Source of the DNA: Lentzea californiensis
Lineage (GTDB): Bacteria > Actinomycetota > Actinomycetes > Mycobacteriales > Pseudonocardiaceae
DNA: 64,000 bases
Direction: 5' to 3'
NCBI RefSeq assembly: GCF_024648825.1
Contig: NZ_JANBBE010000006.1
Coordinates: 372,001-436,000, forward strand
The translations under genes and the position numbers were made by a program. Shown in pieces: positions 51,074-59,502 of the stretch. The notes beneath the pieces are model-generated. The model was not told where the DNA came from. It did not search any database and saw only the letters and a list, made by a program, of their open reading frames with translations. The stretch's first letter is position 1, and each line of letters opens with the position of its first letter.

Positions 51074-52287
51074 CCGAGAAGGCCGAGGCCTGGAACGCCG
51101 CGTTCCGCCACATCGTCAACGGCGCCCACCTGTCGACGGCCGGCGATCTCGCCGCACTCCTGGACGGCGCCGCCGCCCAGGTCGGCATCACCGCGCAGTT
51201 GTACGTGGTCGACATGGGACAGCAGTGGTTGCGCTCGGTCCGTCCCGAGGGAGGACCACCACCGTTGCGGGTTCACGCCACCACGGCCGGACGCGCGTTC
51301 CAGCGAACCGACATCGTCGCCGCGGGCGGCTCGCCCCCGTCCCTGTGGTTGCCGGTGCTGAACGGCACCGAGCGGCTCGGCGTGGTCCAGGCGGTCCTGC
51401 ACGGCGACAGGGACCCCGGCGACCCCGCGATCCGCGAGCACTGCTGGGAACTGGCCGGCCTGCTCGGGCATCTGGTCATGAGCAAGCTCCACTACAGCGA
51501 CTTCCTGCACGTCCTGCGCCGCACCACGCCGTTCTCGGTGGCGTCCGAGCTGCTGTGGCAGCTGCTGCCACCGCAGACCTTCGCCTGCGACCAGCTGACG
51601 GTGACGGCGGTGATGGAGCCGTATCACTCCGTGGGCGGCGACGGCTACGACTACTCAGTCGACAACGGACGCGCGTACGTCTCGATCTTCGACGCGACGG
51701 GCCACGACGTACACGCGGGCCTCACCACCGCGGTGGCGCTGGCGGCGACCCGCAACGCCCGCCGCAACGGCCTCGGGCTCCTCGAAGCGGCCGAACTGGC
51801 CGACCAGGCCGTGCGGCAGCAGGCGGCCGAGGGCCTCAGGGCGCCGTTCGCGACGGCGGTGCTCGCCGACCTCGACCTCGCGACCGGGACGGTGCAGTAC
51901 GTCGTCGCGGGGCATCCGCCGGCCCTGCTGTTGCGCGGCGGCAGGATGGTCAAGGCGCTGCGGAGCTCGATCCACGTGCCGCTCGGACTCGGCCACCTCG
52001 CCAGGACGCCGCGGCGGCTCGGGCGTGAACAACTCGAGCGCGGCGACCGGATCCTGTTGCACACCGACGGCGTCACCGAGGCACGCGACCCGCAGGGCGA
52101 GGAGTTCGGCGTGGAACGCCTGGTCGACCTCACCGAACGGCACGAGGCGGCCGGTCTGCCCGCCCCCGAGACGCTGCGCCGGGTGTCCCGCGCGGTGCTC
52201 GACCACCAGCACGGGAACTTGCAGGACGACGCCACCCTGCTCCTGCTCGAGTGGAGCAGGACCGCGGCCCGCAACGTGCTCCCCTGA
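51070..52287 (+). CDS. PP2C/SpoIIE-type phosphatase with N-terminal GAF-like region
   Basis: 405 residues from a GTG overlapping the stop of the upstream switch protein. GAF-like part about 10-150 (ITAQLYVVDMGQQWLRSVRP, SLWLPVLNGTERLGVVQAVL), SpoIIE phosphatase from about 160 (SELLWQLLPPQTFACDQLTV, SVGGDGYDYSVDNGRAYVSI, VVAGHPPALLL, LLHTDGVTEARD, LQDDATLLLLEW). As in the paralog at 11600 the Trp of GGDWYD is replaced (GGDGYD). Coupled translation suggests that the two act in one pathway. Confidence 0.92.
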   Translation: MTEKAEAWNAAFRHIVNGAHLSTAGDLAALLDGAAAQVGITAQLYVVDMGQQWLRSVRPEGGPPPLRVHATTAGRAFQRTDIVAAGGSPPSLWLPVLNGTERLGVVQAVLHGDRDPGDPAIREHCWELAGLLGHLVMSKLHYSDFLHVLRRTTPFSVASELLWQLLPPQTFACDQLTVTAVMEPYHSVGGDGYDYSVDNGRAYVSIFDATGHDVHAGLTTAVALAATRNARRNGLGLLEAAELADQAVRQQAAEGLRAPFATAVLADLDLATGTVQYVVAGHPPALLLRGGRMVKALRSSIHVPLGLGHLARTPRRLGREQLERGDRILLHTDGVTEARDPQGEEFGVERLVDLTERHEAAGLPAPETLRRVSRAVLDHQHGNLQDDATLLLLEWSRTAARNVLP

Positions 52288-52291
52288 CCGC

Positions 52292-52325
52292 GCGATGCCG
52301 TCGCCTGGCTGTGTGACGGCATCGC
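52292..52325. terminator. 11-bp perfect terminator hairpin between convergent genes
   Basis: GCGATGCCGTC (52292-52302), 12-nt loop, GACGGCATCGC (52315-52325), 4 nt after the phosphatase stop and 20 bp before the SDR stop. Confidence 0.8.
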
Positions 52326-52345
52326 ACGGGTCCACGACGGAGCGC

Positions 52346-53134
52346 CTACGACTCCGCCGAGCCGGGTTCGGACATCTTGCGGTGTGCCTTGGCCTTCACC
52401 GGGTCCGGCAGCGCCCGGCCCGCGACCGCCTGCGCCTTGTTCTTCACCGAGCCGGCGACGACGTGGTCCTTGCCCTTCATCAACGCCTCGAACCCCTGGC
52501 GCGCGACCTGCGCCGGATCGTCCTTGGCGCCCTGGGCGACCTTGGTGTCCTGCATGCCCGCGCGATCGAAGAAGTTCGTGTCCGTCGGACCGGGCATCAG
52601 CGTGGTCACGCTGACACCGGAGTCCTTCAGCTCCTCGCGCAGCCCCTGCCCGAACGAGGCGAGGAACGCCTTCGACGCCGCGTACACCGTCTGGAACGGC
52701 CCCGGAGTGGTGGCCGCGATGGAGGACGTGAACAACACGCGCCCTTCCTTGCGGTCCACCATGTCCGCCAGCACGCGGTGCGTCAGGTGCACGGCGGACG
52801 TGACGTTCAGGTTGACGATCTCCAGGTTGTCGTCCACGGACGTGTCGCGGACGAAGTCACCGCCGACACCGACACCGGCGTTGACCGCGAGCACGTCGAC
52901 CGGCCGCCCGCTCGTCCTGATGCGCGCCACGAGGTCCTCGACGCCCTGGTACGACGAGAGGTCGACCTGCACGGCGTCCACCTGGACGCCATGGCCCCGA
53001 ATCTCCTCGCCGACCGTGTCGATCGCGTCGTCCTCGGCCGCGATCACGAGGTCGTAACCGTTGTCCGCGAACACCTTCGCGAGCTCGAGCCCGATACCGC
53101 TCGACGCTCCCGTCACGACTGCCTGTGGGTTCAC
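52346..53134 (-). CDS. Short-chain dehydrogenase/reductase
   Basis: 262 residues from a GTG at 53134 with GGAGGAGG upstream. Cofactor loop VTGASSGIGLELAK, NAGVGVGG, catalytic Ser in FTSSIAATTPG and YAASKAF. An Asp/Glu-type residue after strand 2 (IAAEDDAI) favours NAD. A C-terminal basic tail (KAKAHRKMSEPGS) is unusual. Substrate unknown. A weak GAAT-N15-GGGTAC lies about 30 bp upstream of the ribosome site. Confidence 0.9.
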   Translation of the reverse strand: MNPQAVVTGASSGIGLELAKVFADNGYDLVIAAEDDAIDTVGEEIRGHGVQVDAVQVDLSSYQGVEDLVARIRTSGRPVDVLAVNAGVGVGGDFVRDTSVDDNLEIVNLNVTSAVHLTHRVLADMVDRKEGRVLFTSSIAATTPGPFQTVYAASKAFLASFGQGLREELKDSGVSVTTLMPGPTDTNFFDRAGMQDTKVAQGAKDDPAQVARQGFEALMKGKDHVVAGSVKNKAQAVAGRALPDPVKAKAHRKMSEPGSAES

Positions 53135-53363
53135 CGATCCTCCTCCAGAACGCGTGGCCAACACCACCGAGGTACCCCGGAAGAGGCAGGGCATTCGCGG
53201 TGCCGGGCTCATCGCCGCAGGAGTGGAAGGAGTCGCGGTGGTGGCCCGCGGCCAGCAGCAAGATCTGCGCGTCCAGCCTGTGGAGCCTAGGGACAGCTGC
53301 TATCGCGAGCACCGCTGTCCACTGTGGATCACTTGGGCCACCCGGAAACGACCTCCACCCAGG

Positions 53364-53381
53364 ACGTGAACGAACTCACGT
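53364..53381. promoter_or_regulatory. Inverted repeat in the SDR/MFS divergent region
   Basis: ACGTGA (53364-53369), 6 nt, TCACGT (53376-53381), about 85 bp before the MFS start. A possible operator; no regulator gene is adjacent. The remaining gap 53135-53466 shows nothing further. Confidence 0.35.
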
Positions 53382-53466
53382 TTAGATCCGGGAAATCCGC
53401 ACGTACGCTCCTCCAGGTCCGGGCCGTGTGGTGTCTGGCCCAATCCCCCGTTCGAGGAGTTGTGTT

Positions 53467-54804
53467 TTGCGGCGAACGATGCCGCCGATGTTCCGCGCCC
53501 TGAACCATCGGAACTACCGCCGTTGGGCCGCCGCGGACCTGATCTCCGTCACGGGCTCGTGGATGCAGGTCATCGGTGTGAACTGGGTGGTGCTCGAGCG
53601 CACGGGTTCGGTGACCTCGGTCGGGTTCTCGGTGCTGCTCAGCACGCTGCCGGCCGTTCTGCTCGGGCCCTGGGCCGGTGCGGTCGCCGACCGGTTCCCG
53701 GTGCGCCGGATCGTGCTCGTCTGCCAGGCACTGCACGCCGTGCTGGCGGGCATGCTCGCGTGCGCCGTCTGGTCGGGGATGCCGATGACGCCGGTCTACG
53801 CGCTCACCTTCGCCGCGGGGCTGGTCACCGTGTTCGACGGTCCCGCGTTCGGGCGGCTGAGCAGCCAGATCGTCCCGCGCGACGGCCTCGCGAACGCGGT
53901 CGCGCTCGGCTCGGTGATCAGTTCGGTCGGGCGAATCCTCGGGATGAGCTCGGCGGGCGTGCTCGTCGCGCTGGTCGGCGCGCCGGTGTTGTTCGCCCTC
54001 AACGGTCTCAGTTTTGCCGCCGTCATCGTCGCGGTGCTGACCATCCGCCGTGAGGAGTTCCATCCCCTCGCCACGAGCGCCTCCAGCCGGGCCGGCGTGC
54101 GGGAGGGCCTGCGGTACGTCACCGGCAGCGGGCGTCTGCTGCTGCTCGTCACCCTCGGGTTCTTCCTGTCCTGCCTCGGCCGGAACTACCAGGTCACCAT
54201 GGCGGCGATGAGCACCGACGCGGCGACGTACGGCCTGCTCTCGTCGGTGTTCGCCGTCGGCACGGTGCTCGGCGGGCTGTTCGCGGCGGCCCGGCGCACG
54301 CTGTCCGTGCGGCTCCTGCTCGTGGCCGCGACCCTCGCGAGCCTGCTCCAGGCGGTCGGTGGCCTCCTGCCCGGCCCGGTCGCGTTCGCCGTCGTGCTCG
54401 TGCCGATCGCCGCGGCGGCGGTGCTGATCGACACGACCATGAGCACCCGCCTGCAACTCGACTCCGAGGACGGCATGCGTGGCCGGATGCTCGCGATCAG
54501 CGGCTCCGCCGGGGCTGCCGCGGGTGCGGTCGGCGCGCCTCTGCTCGGCTGGTTGTGCGAGCGGGCCGGGGCGGAGACGACGCTGGTGCTGGCGGGCACC
54601 GCGACCCTGCTCGCGACGCTGAGCGCGGCCGCTCTCTTCGGCGCCTCCCCGCAGCGGCGGACGGCGTTCGCCCACCGGGTGCTGCACCGGCGGCGCGGTG
54701 TGGCGCACCCGGCCGGACATCCGCACCAGCCCGCGCCGGTCACGCGCCCGCGCCGCCGTGCTCGGGCGCGGGCGAGGACCAGGGCCGAAGCACACGGACG
54801 GTGA
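53467..54804 (+). CDS. MFS transporter, EntS-like exporter group
   Basis: 445 residues from the TTG at 53467, 7 nt after GAGGAG. Twelve membrane helices; the start MFRALNHRNYRRWAAADLIS and the loop GPWAGAVADRFPVRRIV (motif A) are typical of the MFS_3 exporters related to EntS. A strongly basic 50-residue tail (RPRRRARARARTRAEAHGR end) follows the last helix. Substrate unknown. Confidence 0.88.
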   Translation: MRRTMPPMFRALNHRNYRRWAAADLISVTGSWMQVIGVNWVVLERTGSVTSVGFSVLLSTLPAVLLGPWAGAVADRFPVRRIVLVCQALHAVLAGMLACAVWSGMPMTPVYALTFAAGLVTVFDGPAFGRLSSQIVPRDGLANAVALGSVISSVGRILGMSSAGVLVALVGAPVLFALNGLSFAAVIVAVLTIRREEFHPLATSASSRAGVREGLRYVTGSGRLLLLVTLGFFLSCLGRNYQVTMAAMSTDAATYGLLSSVFAVGTVLGGLFAAARRTLSVRLLLVAATLASLLQAVGGLLPGPVAFAVVLVPIAAAAVLIDTTMSTRLQLDSEDGMRGRMLAISGSAGAAAGAVGAPLLGWLCERAGAETTLVLAGTATLLATLSAAALFGASPQRRTAFAHRVLHRRRGVAHPAGHPHQPAPVTRPRRRARARARTRAEAHGR

Positions 54805-54811
54805 CGGCGGC

Positions 54812-54836
54812 GTTTCCGGCCGCAACCGGTGGGTAG
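54812..54836 (+). promoter_or_regulatory. SigB/SigH-like promoter of the phosphate operon, full consensus
   Basis: GTTT (54812-54815), 15 nt, GGGTAG (54831-54836), then 9 nt to the ATG at 54846. The -35 lies in the last part of the MFS gene (stop at 54804) gap. Confidence 0.7.
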
Positions 54837-54845
54837 CCAGCCGTC

Positions 54846-55130
54846 ATGAGCACGAATGTCCACATCACACCCATGGCCGACAACGAGTACGCCGCCGAAG
54901 TGCGCGAAGGCACGGAGACGACCAACCACCACGTCGTGCTGTCACAGGACTTCCTCGACGACCTCGCGGTGCCGGAACCGGACGGGGCCACGCTGGTCGA
55001 GGAGATCATCCGGTACCTGCTCGACCGCGAGCCGAACACCTCCGTGCCGCACGAGCTGGATCCCGCCGCGCTGGTCGGTCAGGACGCCGAGTTCCTGCCC
55101 GAGCTGCGGCGCCGCCTGGGTGCGGAGTGA
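54846..55130 (+). CDS. Small conserved protein, unknown
   Basis: 94 residues, no ribosome site, leaderless by promoter position. The sequence (NEYAAEVREGTETTNHHVVL, LVEEIIRYLLDREPNTSVPH) has a beta strand pair followed by a helix and matches short actinobacterial proteins of unknown role. It is followed after 4 nt by the DUF47 gene, so the stress promoter would also drive the phosphate transporter. Confidence 0.72.
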   Translation: MSTNVHITPMADNEYAAEVREGTETTNHHVVLSQDFLDDLAVPEPDGATLVEEIIRYLLDREPNTSVPHELDPAALVGQDAEFLPELRRRLGAE

Positions 55131-55134
55131 GGCC

Positions 55135-55755
55135 TTGCGCATCAGCCGCAAACCGACGGGGGCGAGGTTCTTCGAGCTGTTCGCCGAGATCGGGGCGAAC
55201 ATCGGTGCCAGCGTGGAGGTGCTGCGCGAGTTCGTGAGCGCACCCGTCGACCGGCGCCCCGAACTCGCGGAACGGATGCACGCGCTGGAGAACGTCGGTG
55301 ACGACGCCACCCACGCGATCATCGAACACCTCGACCGGTCGTTCGTGACGCCGTTCGACCGCGAGGACATCTACCGCCTCACGTCCAGGCTGGACGACGT
55401 GGTCGACCACATGGACGCCGCGGTCGACCTGGCGACCCTCTACCGCGTGGGCGTGCTGCCCGCGGGGGTCGACACGCTGGTGGACCTGCTGTGCCAGGCC
55501 GCCCGGCTCACCGCGGAGGCGATGCCGCGCCTGGCCGAGCCGCAGCGGCTGACCGACTTCTGGGTCCAGGTGAACCGCCTGGAGAACGAGGCCGACCAGG
55601 TCTACCGGCGGCTGCTGTCGGAACTGTTCAACGGTGAGCGCGACGCCCTCGAGGTCATGAAGCTCAAGGACGTCGTCGACGAACTGGAGGCCGCGGCCGA
55701 CGCGTTCGAGCACGTGGCGGACGCGGTGCACTCGATCGCGGTCAAGGAGTCCTGA
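55135..55755 (+). CDS. DUF47 family PhoU-like protein
   Basis: 206 residues from the TTG at 55135 (GGAG upstream in the end of the previous gene). All-helical, with ELAERMHALENVGDDATHAI, FDREDIYRLTSRLDDVVDHM and KLKDVVDELEAAADAFEHVA, the E/D-x3-D metal-type motifs of PhoU/DUF47. Such proteins pair with PiT permeases and modulate them. Stop and start of the permease overlap (TGATG). Confidence 0.92.
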   Translation: MRISRKPTGARFFELFAEIGANIGASVEVLREFVSAPVDRRPELAERMHALENVGDDATHAIIEHLDRSFVTPFDREDIYRLTSRLDDVVDHMDAAVDLATLYRVGVLPAGVDTLVDLLCQAARLTAEAMPRLAEPQRLTDFWVQVNRLENEADQVYRRLLSELFNGERDALEVMKLKDVVDELEAAADAFEHVADAVHSIAVKES

Positions 55756-56744
55756 TGCTCACCGCCGGGCTGGTGCTCGTCGTGGTGCTCGCGCTCGCCT
55801 TCGACTTCACCAACGGCTTCCACGACGCCGCCAACGCCATCGCGAGCGCGGTGTCCACCCGCGCGCTGAGCCTGCGCGCGGCGCTCGCCCTGGCGGCGGT
55901 GATGAACCTGATCGGCGCGTTGCTCGGCACCGGCGTCGCGGTCACCATCGCCTCGGGACTCATCGACACCCCGGTCGGCGACGACGCGCTGCACGTGGTC
56001 ACCGCGGCACTGGTGGGCGCGATCGTGTGGAACCTCCTCACCTGGTACTTCGGTCTGCCCTCCTCGTCCTCCCACGCGCTGGTGGGCGGCCTGGTCGGCG
56101 CCGCGCTGGCGTCCGCGACCACGGTGCACTGGACCGGCGTGCTGGAGAAGGTCGTCATCCCGATGGTGGTCTCCCCCGTCGTCGGCCTGCTGCTCGGCTA
56201 CGTGGTGATGACCGCGATCATGTGGGGGTTCCGCAACGCCAACGCGCACCGCGCCGGCCGTCTGATGCGCCGGGCGCAGGTGTTCTCCGCGGCGAGCCTC
56301 GCACTGGGCCACGGCTTGCAGGACGCCCAGAAGAGCATGGGCGTCATCGTGCTGGCCCTGGTGGTCAGCGGACACCAGGACAGCTACTCCGTGCCGCTGT
56401 GGGTGATCGTGGCGTGCGCGCTGGCGCTGGCACTGGGCACCTACTCGGGCGGCCTGCGCATCATGCGGACGCTGGGCAGGCGCATCTTCCACCTGACGCC
56501 GCCGCACGGCTTCGCCGCCGAACTGTCGGCGTCCTCGGTGCTGTACCTGACCGCGTTCGTCTTCCACGCCCCGATCTCCACCACGCACGTGATCACCTCC
56601 GCCGTGATGGGCGTGGGGGCGACCACCCGCCGTTCCGCGGTGCGGTGGTCGGTGGCCGCGGACATCGCCAAGGGCTGGGTCCTCACCCTGCCGGCCTCGG
56701 CCGTCGTCGCCGCCGCCGCGTACGGCGTGGTGGCGCTCGTGTGA
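55755..56744 (+). CDS. PiT-family inorganic phosphate transporter
   Basis: 329 residues, about 9-10 membrane helices. The two inverted signature repeats are FDFTNGFHDAANAIASAVST and, in the second half, ALGHGLQDAQKSMGVIVLAL; WYFGLPSSSSHALVGGLVG and HAPISTTHVITSAVMGVG complete the pair of S-S/T-x2-H loops. Low-affinity, metal-phosphate/H+ symport in other bacteria. Confidence 0.93.
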   Translation: MLTAGLVLVVVLALAFDFTNGFHDAANAIASAVSTRALSLRAALALAAVMNLIGALLGTGVAVTIASGLIDTPVGDDALHVVTAALVGAIVWNLLTWYFGLPSSSSHALVGGLVGAALASATTVHWTGVLEKVVIPMVVSPVVGLLLGYVVMTAIMWGFRNANAHRAGRLMRRAQVFSAASLALGHGLQDAQKSMGVIVLALVVSGHQDSYSVPLWVIVACALALALGTYSGGLRIMRTLGRRIFHLTPPHGFAAELSASSVLYLTAFVFHAPISTTHVITSAVMGVGATTRRSAVRWSVAADIAKGWVLTLPASAVVAAAAYGVVALV

Positions 56745-56772
56745 CCGTCGAAGCTTCGGCCAGGAGCGTGCG

Positions 56773-56983
56773 ATGACGAGGGCCGACGACCGGCTGCGAG
56801 AACGAGGTGGTGGACCTGCTGGTGCAACTGCGCGAGCAGGCAGCCGCCGGCGACGCCACCGCGTTCTGGGCGTGGAAGAACGCCGTGGTCGCCTACCGGG
56901 CCATGATCGGCGGCGGCAGCGACTCGCGGAACCTGCGCAACCGCTGTTCTTCCACAATGGACAGCGGGACGTTCCTCGTCTGA
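56773..56983 (+). pseudogene. Small frameshifted or mis-started gene
   Basis: From an ATG at 56773 the frame gives MTRADDRLRE; one base is missing, and the +2 frame then gives NEVVDLLVQLREQAAAGDAT, a plausible helical continuation with AFWAWKNAVVAYRAMIGGGS to the stop at 56983. Alternatively a 58-residue gene starts at the GTG at 56807. Its 3' end is 6 bp from the convergent gene stop. Confidence 0.4.
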
Positions 56984-56989
56984 CAACGA

Positions 56990-58087
56990 CTACGGGCGGT
57001 GGCGCAGGATCGCCCCGACGCCCTGCAGCACCTCGATGTCGTCGCCGGCAACGATGTTGGCGCCCGTCACGGCCGCCGCGCGCGTCAACGCGTCGTCCGC
57101 GCGGTTGCGCCCGACGGCGACCGGTTCGCCGGCGAACTCGCGCACGGCGGCCTCGTCGGCACCGACCTGATCAGGCCGGTCACTCGTCCACACCAGCTGG
57201 TCCGCGAGCACGCCGGCGTTGACGACGAGCGTGTCCACGTTGGCCTGGCGCAGCGCGTCCGCGACCCGCTCGAGTCCTTCGACGGCGAGCCCGTCCCTGC
57301 CGAGTTCGGCGCGGAACCGCTCGACGACCTCGGCGTCGCGCTGCTGCTGACGTTGTGCGACCAGCGCACGCACGGTCCTGCCGAACTCGTCGTCGTCCGT
57401 GCCATCGGCCAGTCCTGTTCCTTCGACCTCCACGACCAGGTCGTCGTCGAGCCCGAGCTCGTGGCGCACCGCGGTGCGCGCCTGCACCTCGCCGCCGAGG
57501 ACGACGAGTTCGGCCCGTACCTCGCCGACCAGACGTTCGACCTCTTCGGCGACCTGCTTCGCGTTGTGCTTGACGGTGTCCTCCACGCGCTGCTGCATCC
57601 GCTTGTGGGCCCACCCGCCGCCACCGGTCTTGTGCAGCGGGTGCTGCCTGCCGCGAACGGACTGCACCAGTTCGACCTGTCCGTCGAACGAGTGCAGGTC
57701 GGCGCCGGACGAGTCGGCGACCACGACGACGTGCGGCACCGGCGGCGGCAGGTAGGACGCGAGCGGCAGCAGGTCCGGCAGCGACGAGTAGCGGGTGACG
57801 TCGGCGGGCGGCGGCACCGGCAGCGTCTGGTCCACCAACACGGATGCACCCGACGCGATCAGCACGCGCCCGGCCTTGCCGGCCGGAGGCTCGGCCGCGG
57901 ACACCGCCCTGTCCAGCGCGGCCAGTGTCTTCTCCGGTGTGCCCTGGTCCGCCAACTGGTTCCGCAGACCCCGCCAGCGCAGATCAGCGATCTCGGCCGC
58001 GTCCTCGGTGTCGTGCGACGCGTCGAGGTAGACCGATGCGAACGGACCGGGCGCTGTGGCTACGTCTCGCAACTTCGACATGTCCAT
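56990..58087 (-). CDS. Vms1/eRF1-like (baeRF, Rv2629-type) protein
   Basis: 365 residues. An N-terminal domain (FASVYLDASHDTEDAAEIAD) is followed by a Gly-rich, basic loop (GGGGWAHKRMQQRVEDTVKH) and a C-terminal eRF1-domain-3-like part (LERVADALRQANVDTLVVNAG). This matches actinobacterial eRF1-related proteins such as Rv2629, some of which are hibernation- or stalled-ribosome-linked. No GGQ motif is present. A leaderless stress-type promoter precedes it. Confidence 0.8.
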   Translation of the reverse strand: MDMSKLRDVATAPGPFASVYLDASHDTEDAAEIADLRWRGLRNQLADQGTPEKTLAALDRAVSAAEPPAGKAGRVLIASGASVLVDQTLPVPPPADVTRYSSLPDLLPLASYLPPPVPHVVVVADSSGADLHSFDGQVELVQSVRGRQHPLHKTGGGGWAHKRMQQRVEDTVKHNAKQVAEEVERLVGEVRAELVVLGGEVQARTAVRHELGLDDDLVVEVEGTGLADGTDDDEFGRTVRALVAQRQQQRDAEVVERFRAELGRDGLAVEGLERVADALRQANVDTLVVNAGVLADQLVWTSDRPDQVGADEAAVREFAGEPVAVGRNRADDALTRAAAVTGANIVAGDDIEVLQGVGAILRHRP

Positions 58088-58096
58088 GCAACCGGT

Positions 58097-58121
58097 GTTC
58101 CCGGTGAAAAGACGTCTACAC
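58097..58121 (-). promoter_or_regulatory. Stress-type promoter variant of the Vms1/eRF1-like gene
   Basis: Minus strand GTGT (58121-58118), 15 nt, GGGAAC (58102-58097), then 9 nt to the ATG at 58087. Confidence 0.45.
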
Positions 58122-58126
58122 GGCGG

Positions 58127-59320
58127 TCATCGCACCATCGCCAGCGACTGCCGGACGACGCGCAGGTACAGGTGTTCGGTCCTGCGCGCGACCTCGTTCC
58201 AGGTGTAGCAGGCGGAGACCCGGTCGGCACCGGCGGTGCCGTAGACGTGGCGCCGGGAGCCGTCCGCGAGCAGCACCCGCAGTTCCTTCGCGAGCCGTTT
58301 CGGGTCTCGTGGCGGCACCAGCTTCCCGGTGACGCCGTCCACCACGGTGTCGAGGAGCCCGCCGACCGCCGAGGCGATCACCGGCAGGCCGCACGCCATC
58401 GCCTCCAGCGGCACGATGCCGAACGGTTCGTACCACGGCACGCAGGCGACGACTTCGGCCGAGCGCAGGAAGTCCGGCATGTCCTGGCGCGCCACCTGGC
58501 CTGCCAGCCTGACGCGGTCACGCACCCCGAGGGCTTCCGCGTGTGCGAGCAACCGCTGCGCCTCCGGATCCGACCGCAGCTTGTGCGCGGGCGGTCCTCC
58601 GGCGATCACCAGCTCGGCGTCCGGCACCATCTGCAGCGCGGTGATCAGGTCCTCGAAACCCTTGCGCGGCACCAGCCTGCCGACCGACACGATCCGCCGC
58701 GGGCGCGGAGAGGCCGCGGCCGGGTAGAACAGCTCCGGGTCGACGCCGCACGGCACGACGGCGGTGCGCGTGCGGCGGATTCCCATCCGCACCAGCTCGT
58801 TCACCTCGTCGTCGCACGTGGCGGCGATCAGATCGGCCTTCTTGCCGATCATCCGCTCGATCGCGATCCGCTGTGGAGGGCTGGTGTCCGCTTCACTCTG
58901 GTGGCGGCGTTTCACGGTGCCGAGAGCGTGGAAGGTCTGCACCACCGGCACTTCGACGTCGCGCGCCGCCATCGCCGCGGCGAAGCCGGACATCCAGAAG
59001 TGCGCGTGCACGACGTCAGGCGGCGCGGCACGCCAGTCCGCGGCCAGAAAGCGGGCGAACTCCCCCATGAACGGCAGGAGTTCGTCCTTGGGCACGTGCT
59101 CCGCAGGCCCGGCGGGCACGTGCACCACCTCGTAACCGGCGTTCGTGCGCACCCGATCGGGGAGCTCACCGTCGTCACGTCGTGTGTAGACCACGACCTC
59201 GTGTCCCCGCGCCACCAACGCCTCCGACAACGCGGCCACGTGCACGTTCTGCCCACCGGCGTCGACCCCGCCCAGCACCGCCAGTGGGCTGGCGTGCTCG
59301 GACACCATCGCGATCCTCAT
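58127..59320 (-). CDS. GT4 family glycosyltransferase
   Basis: 397 residues, GT-B fold, SD GGAGGTG. MRIAMVSEHASPLAVLGGVD and GGQNVHVAALSEALVARGHE form the acceptor/N-terminal fold, VVHAHFWMSGFAAAMAARD follows, and the donor site is EPFGIVPLEAMACGLPVIAS. The GGQNVHV loop is seen in MshA/sucrose-synthase-like GT4 enzymes. It lies 182 bp beyond the UDP-glucose dehydrogenase gene and is probably part of the sugar cluster. The gap 59321-59502 shows no gene. Confidence 0.9.
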   Translation of the reverse strand: MRIAMVSEHASPLAVLGGVDAGGQNVHVAALSEALVARGHEVVVYTRRDDGELPDRVRTNAGYEVVHVPAGPAEHVPKDELLPFMGEFARFLAADWRAAPPDVVHAHFWMSGFAAAMAARDVEVPVVQTFHALGTVKRRHQSEADTSPPQRIAIERMIGKKADLIAATCDDEVNELVRMGIRRTRTAVVPCGVDPELFYPAAASPRPRRIVSVGRLVPRKGFEDLITALQMVPDAELVIAGGPPAHKLRSDPEAQRLLAHAEALGVRDRVRLAGQVARQDMPDFLRSAEVVACVPWYEPFGIVPLEAMACGLPVIASAVGGLLDTVVDGVTGKLVPPRDPKRLAKELRVLLADGSRRHVYGTAGADRVSACYTWNEVARRTEHLYLRVVRQSLAMVR

Positions 59321-59502
59321 GCCTTCACCTCCGTCGTACAGCCGGTCGCCGACCGCGACATCGGCATCTGCATCGCGTCATCACGATCGAGGTGCCCTGC
59401 GGCGGAAGTCCGGTCCACAGAGGAGATTTATCCCCGGAAAACGCTTCGAAACACCACTCACCGAAGCGCTACTCGGTGTCACCGCATCCCGTGCGCCCGA
59501 CG

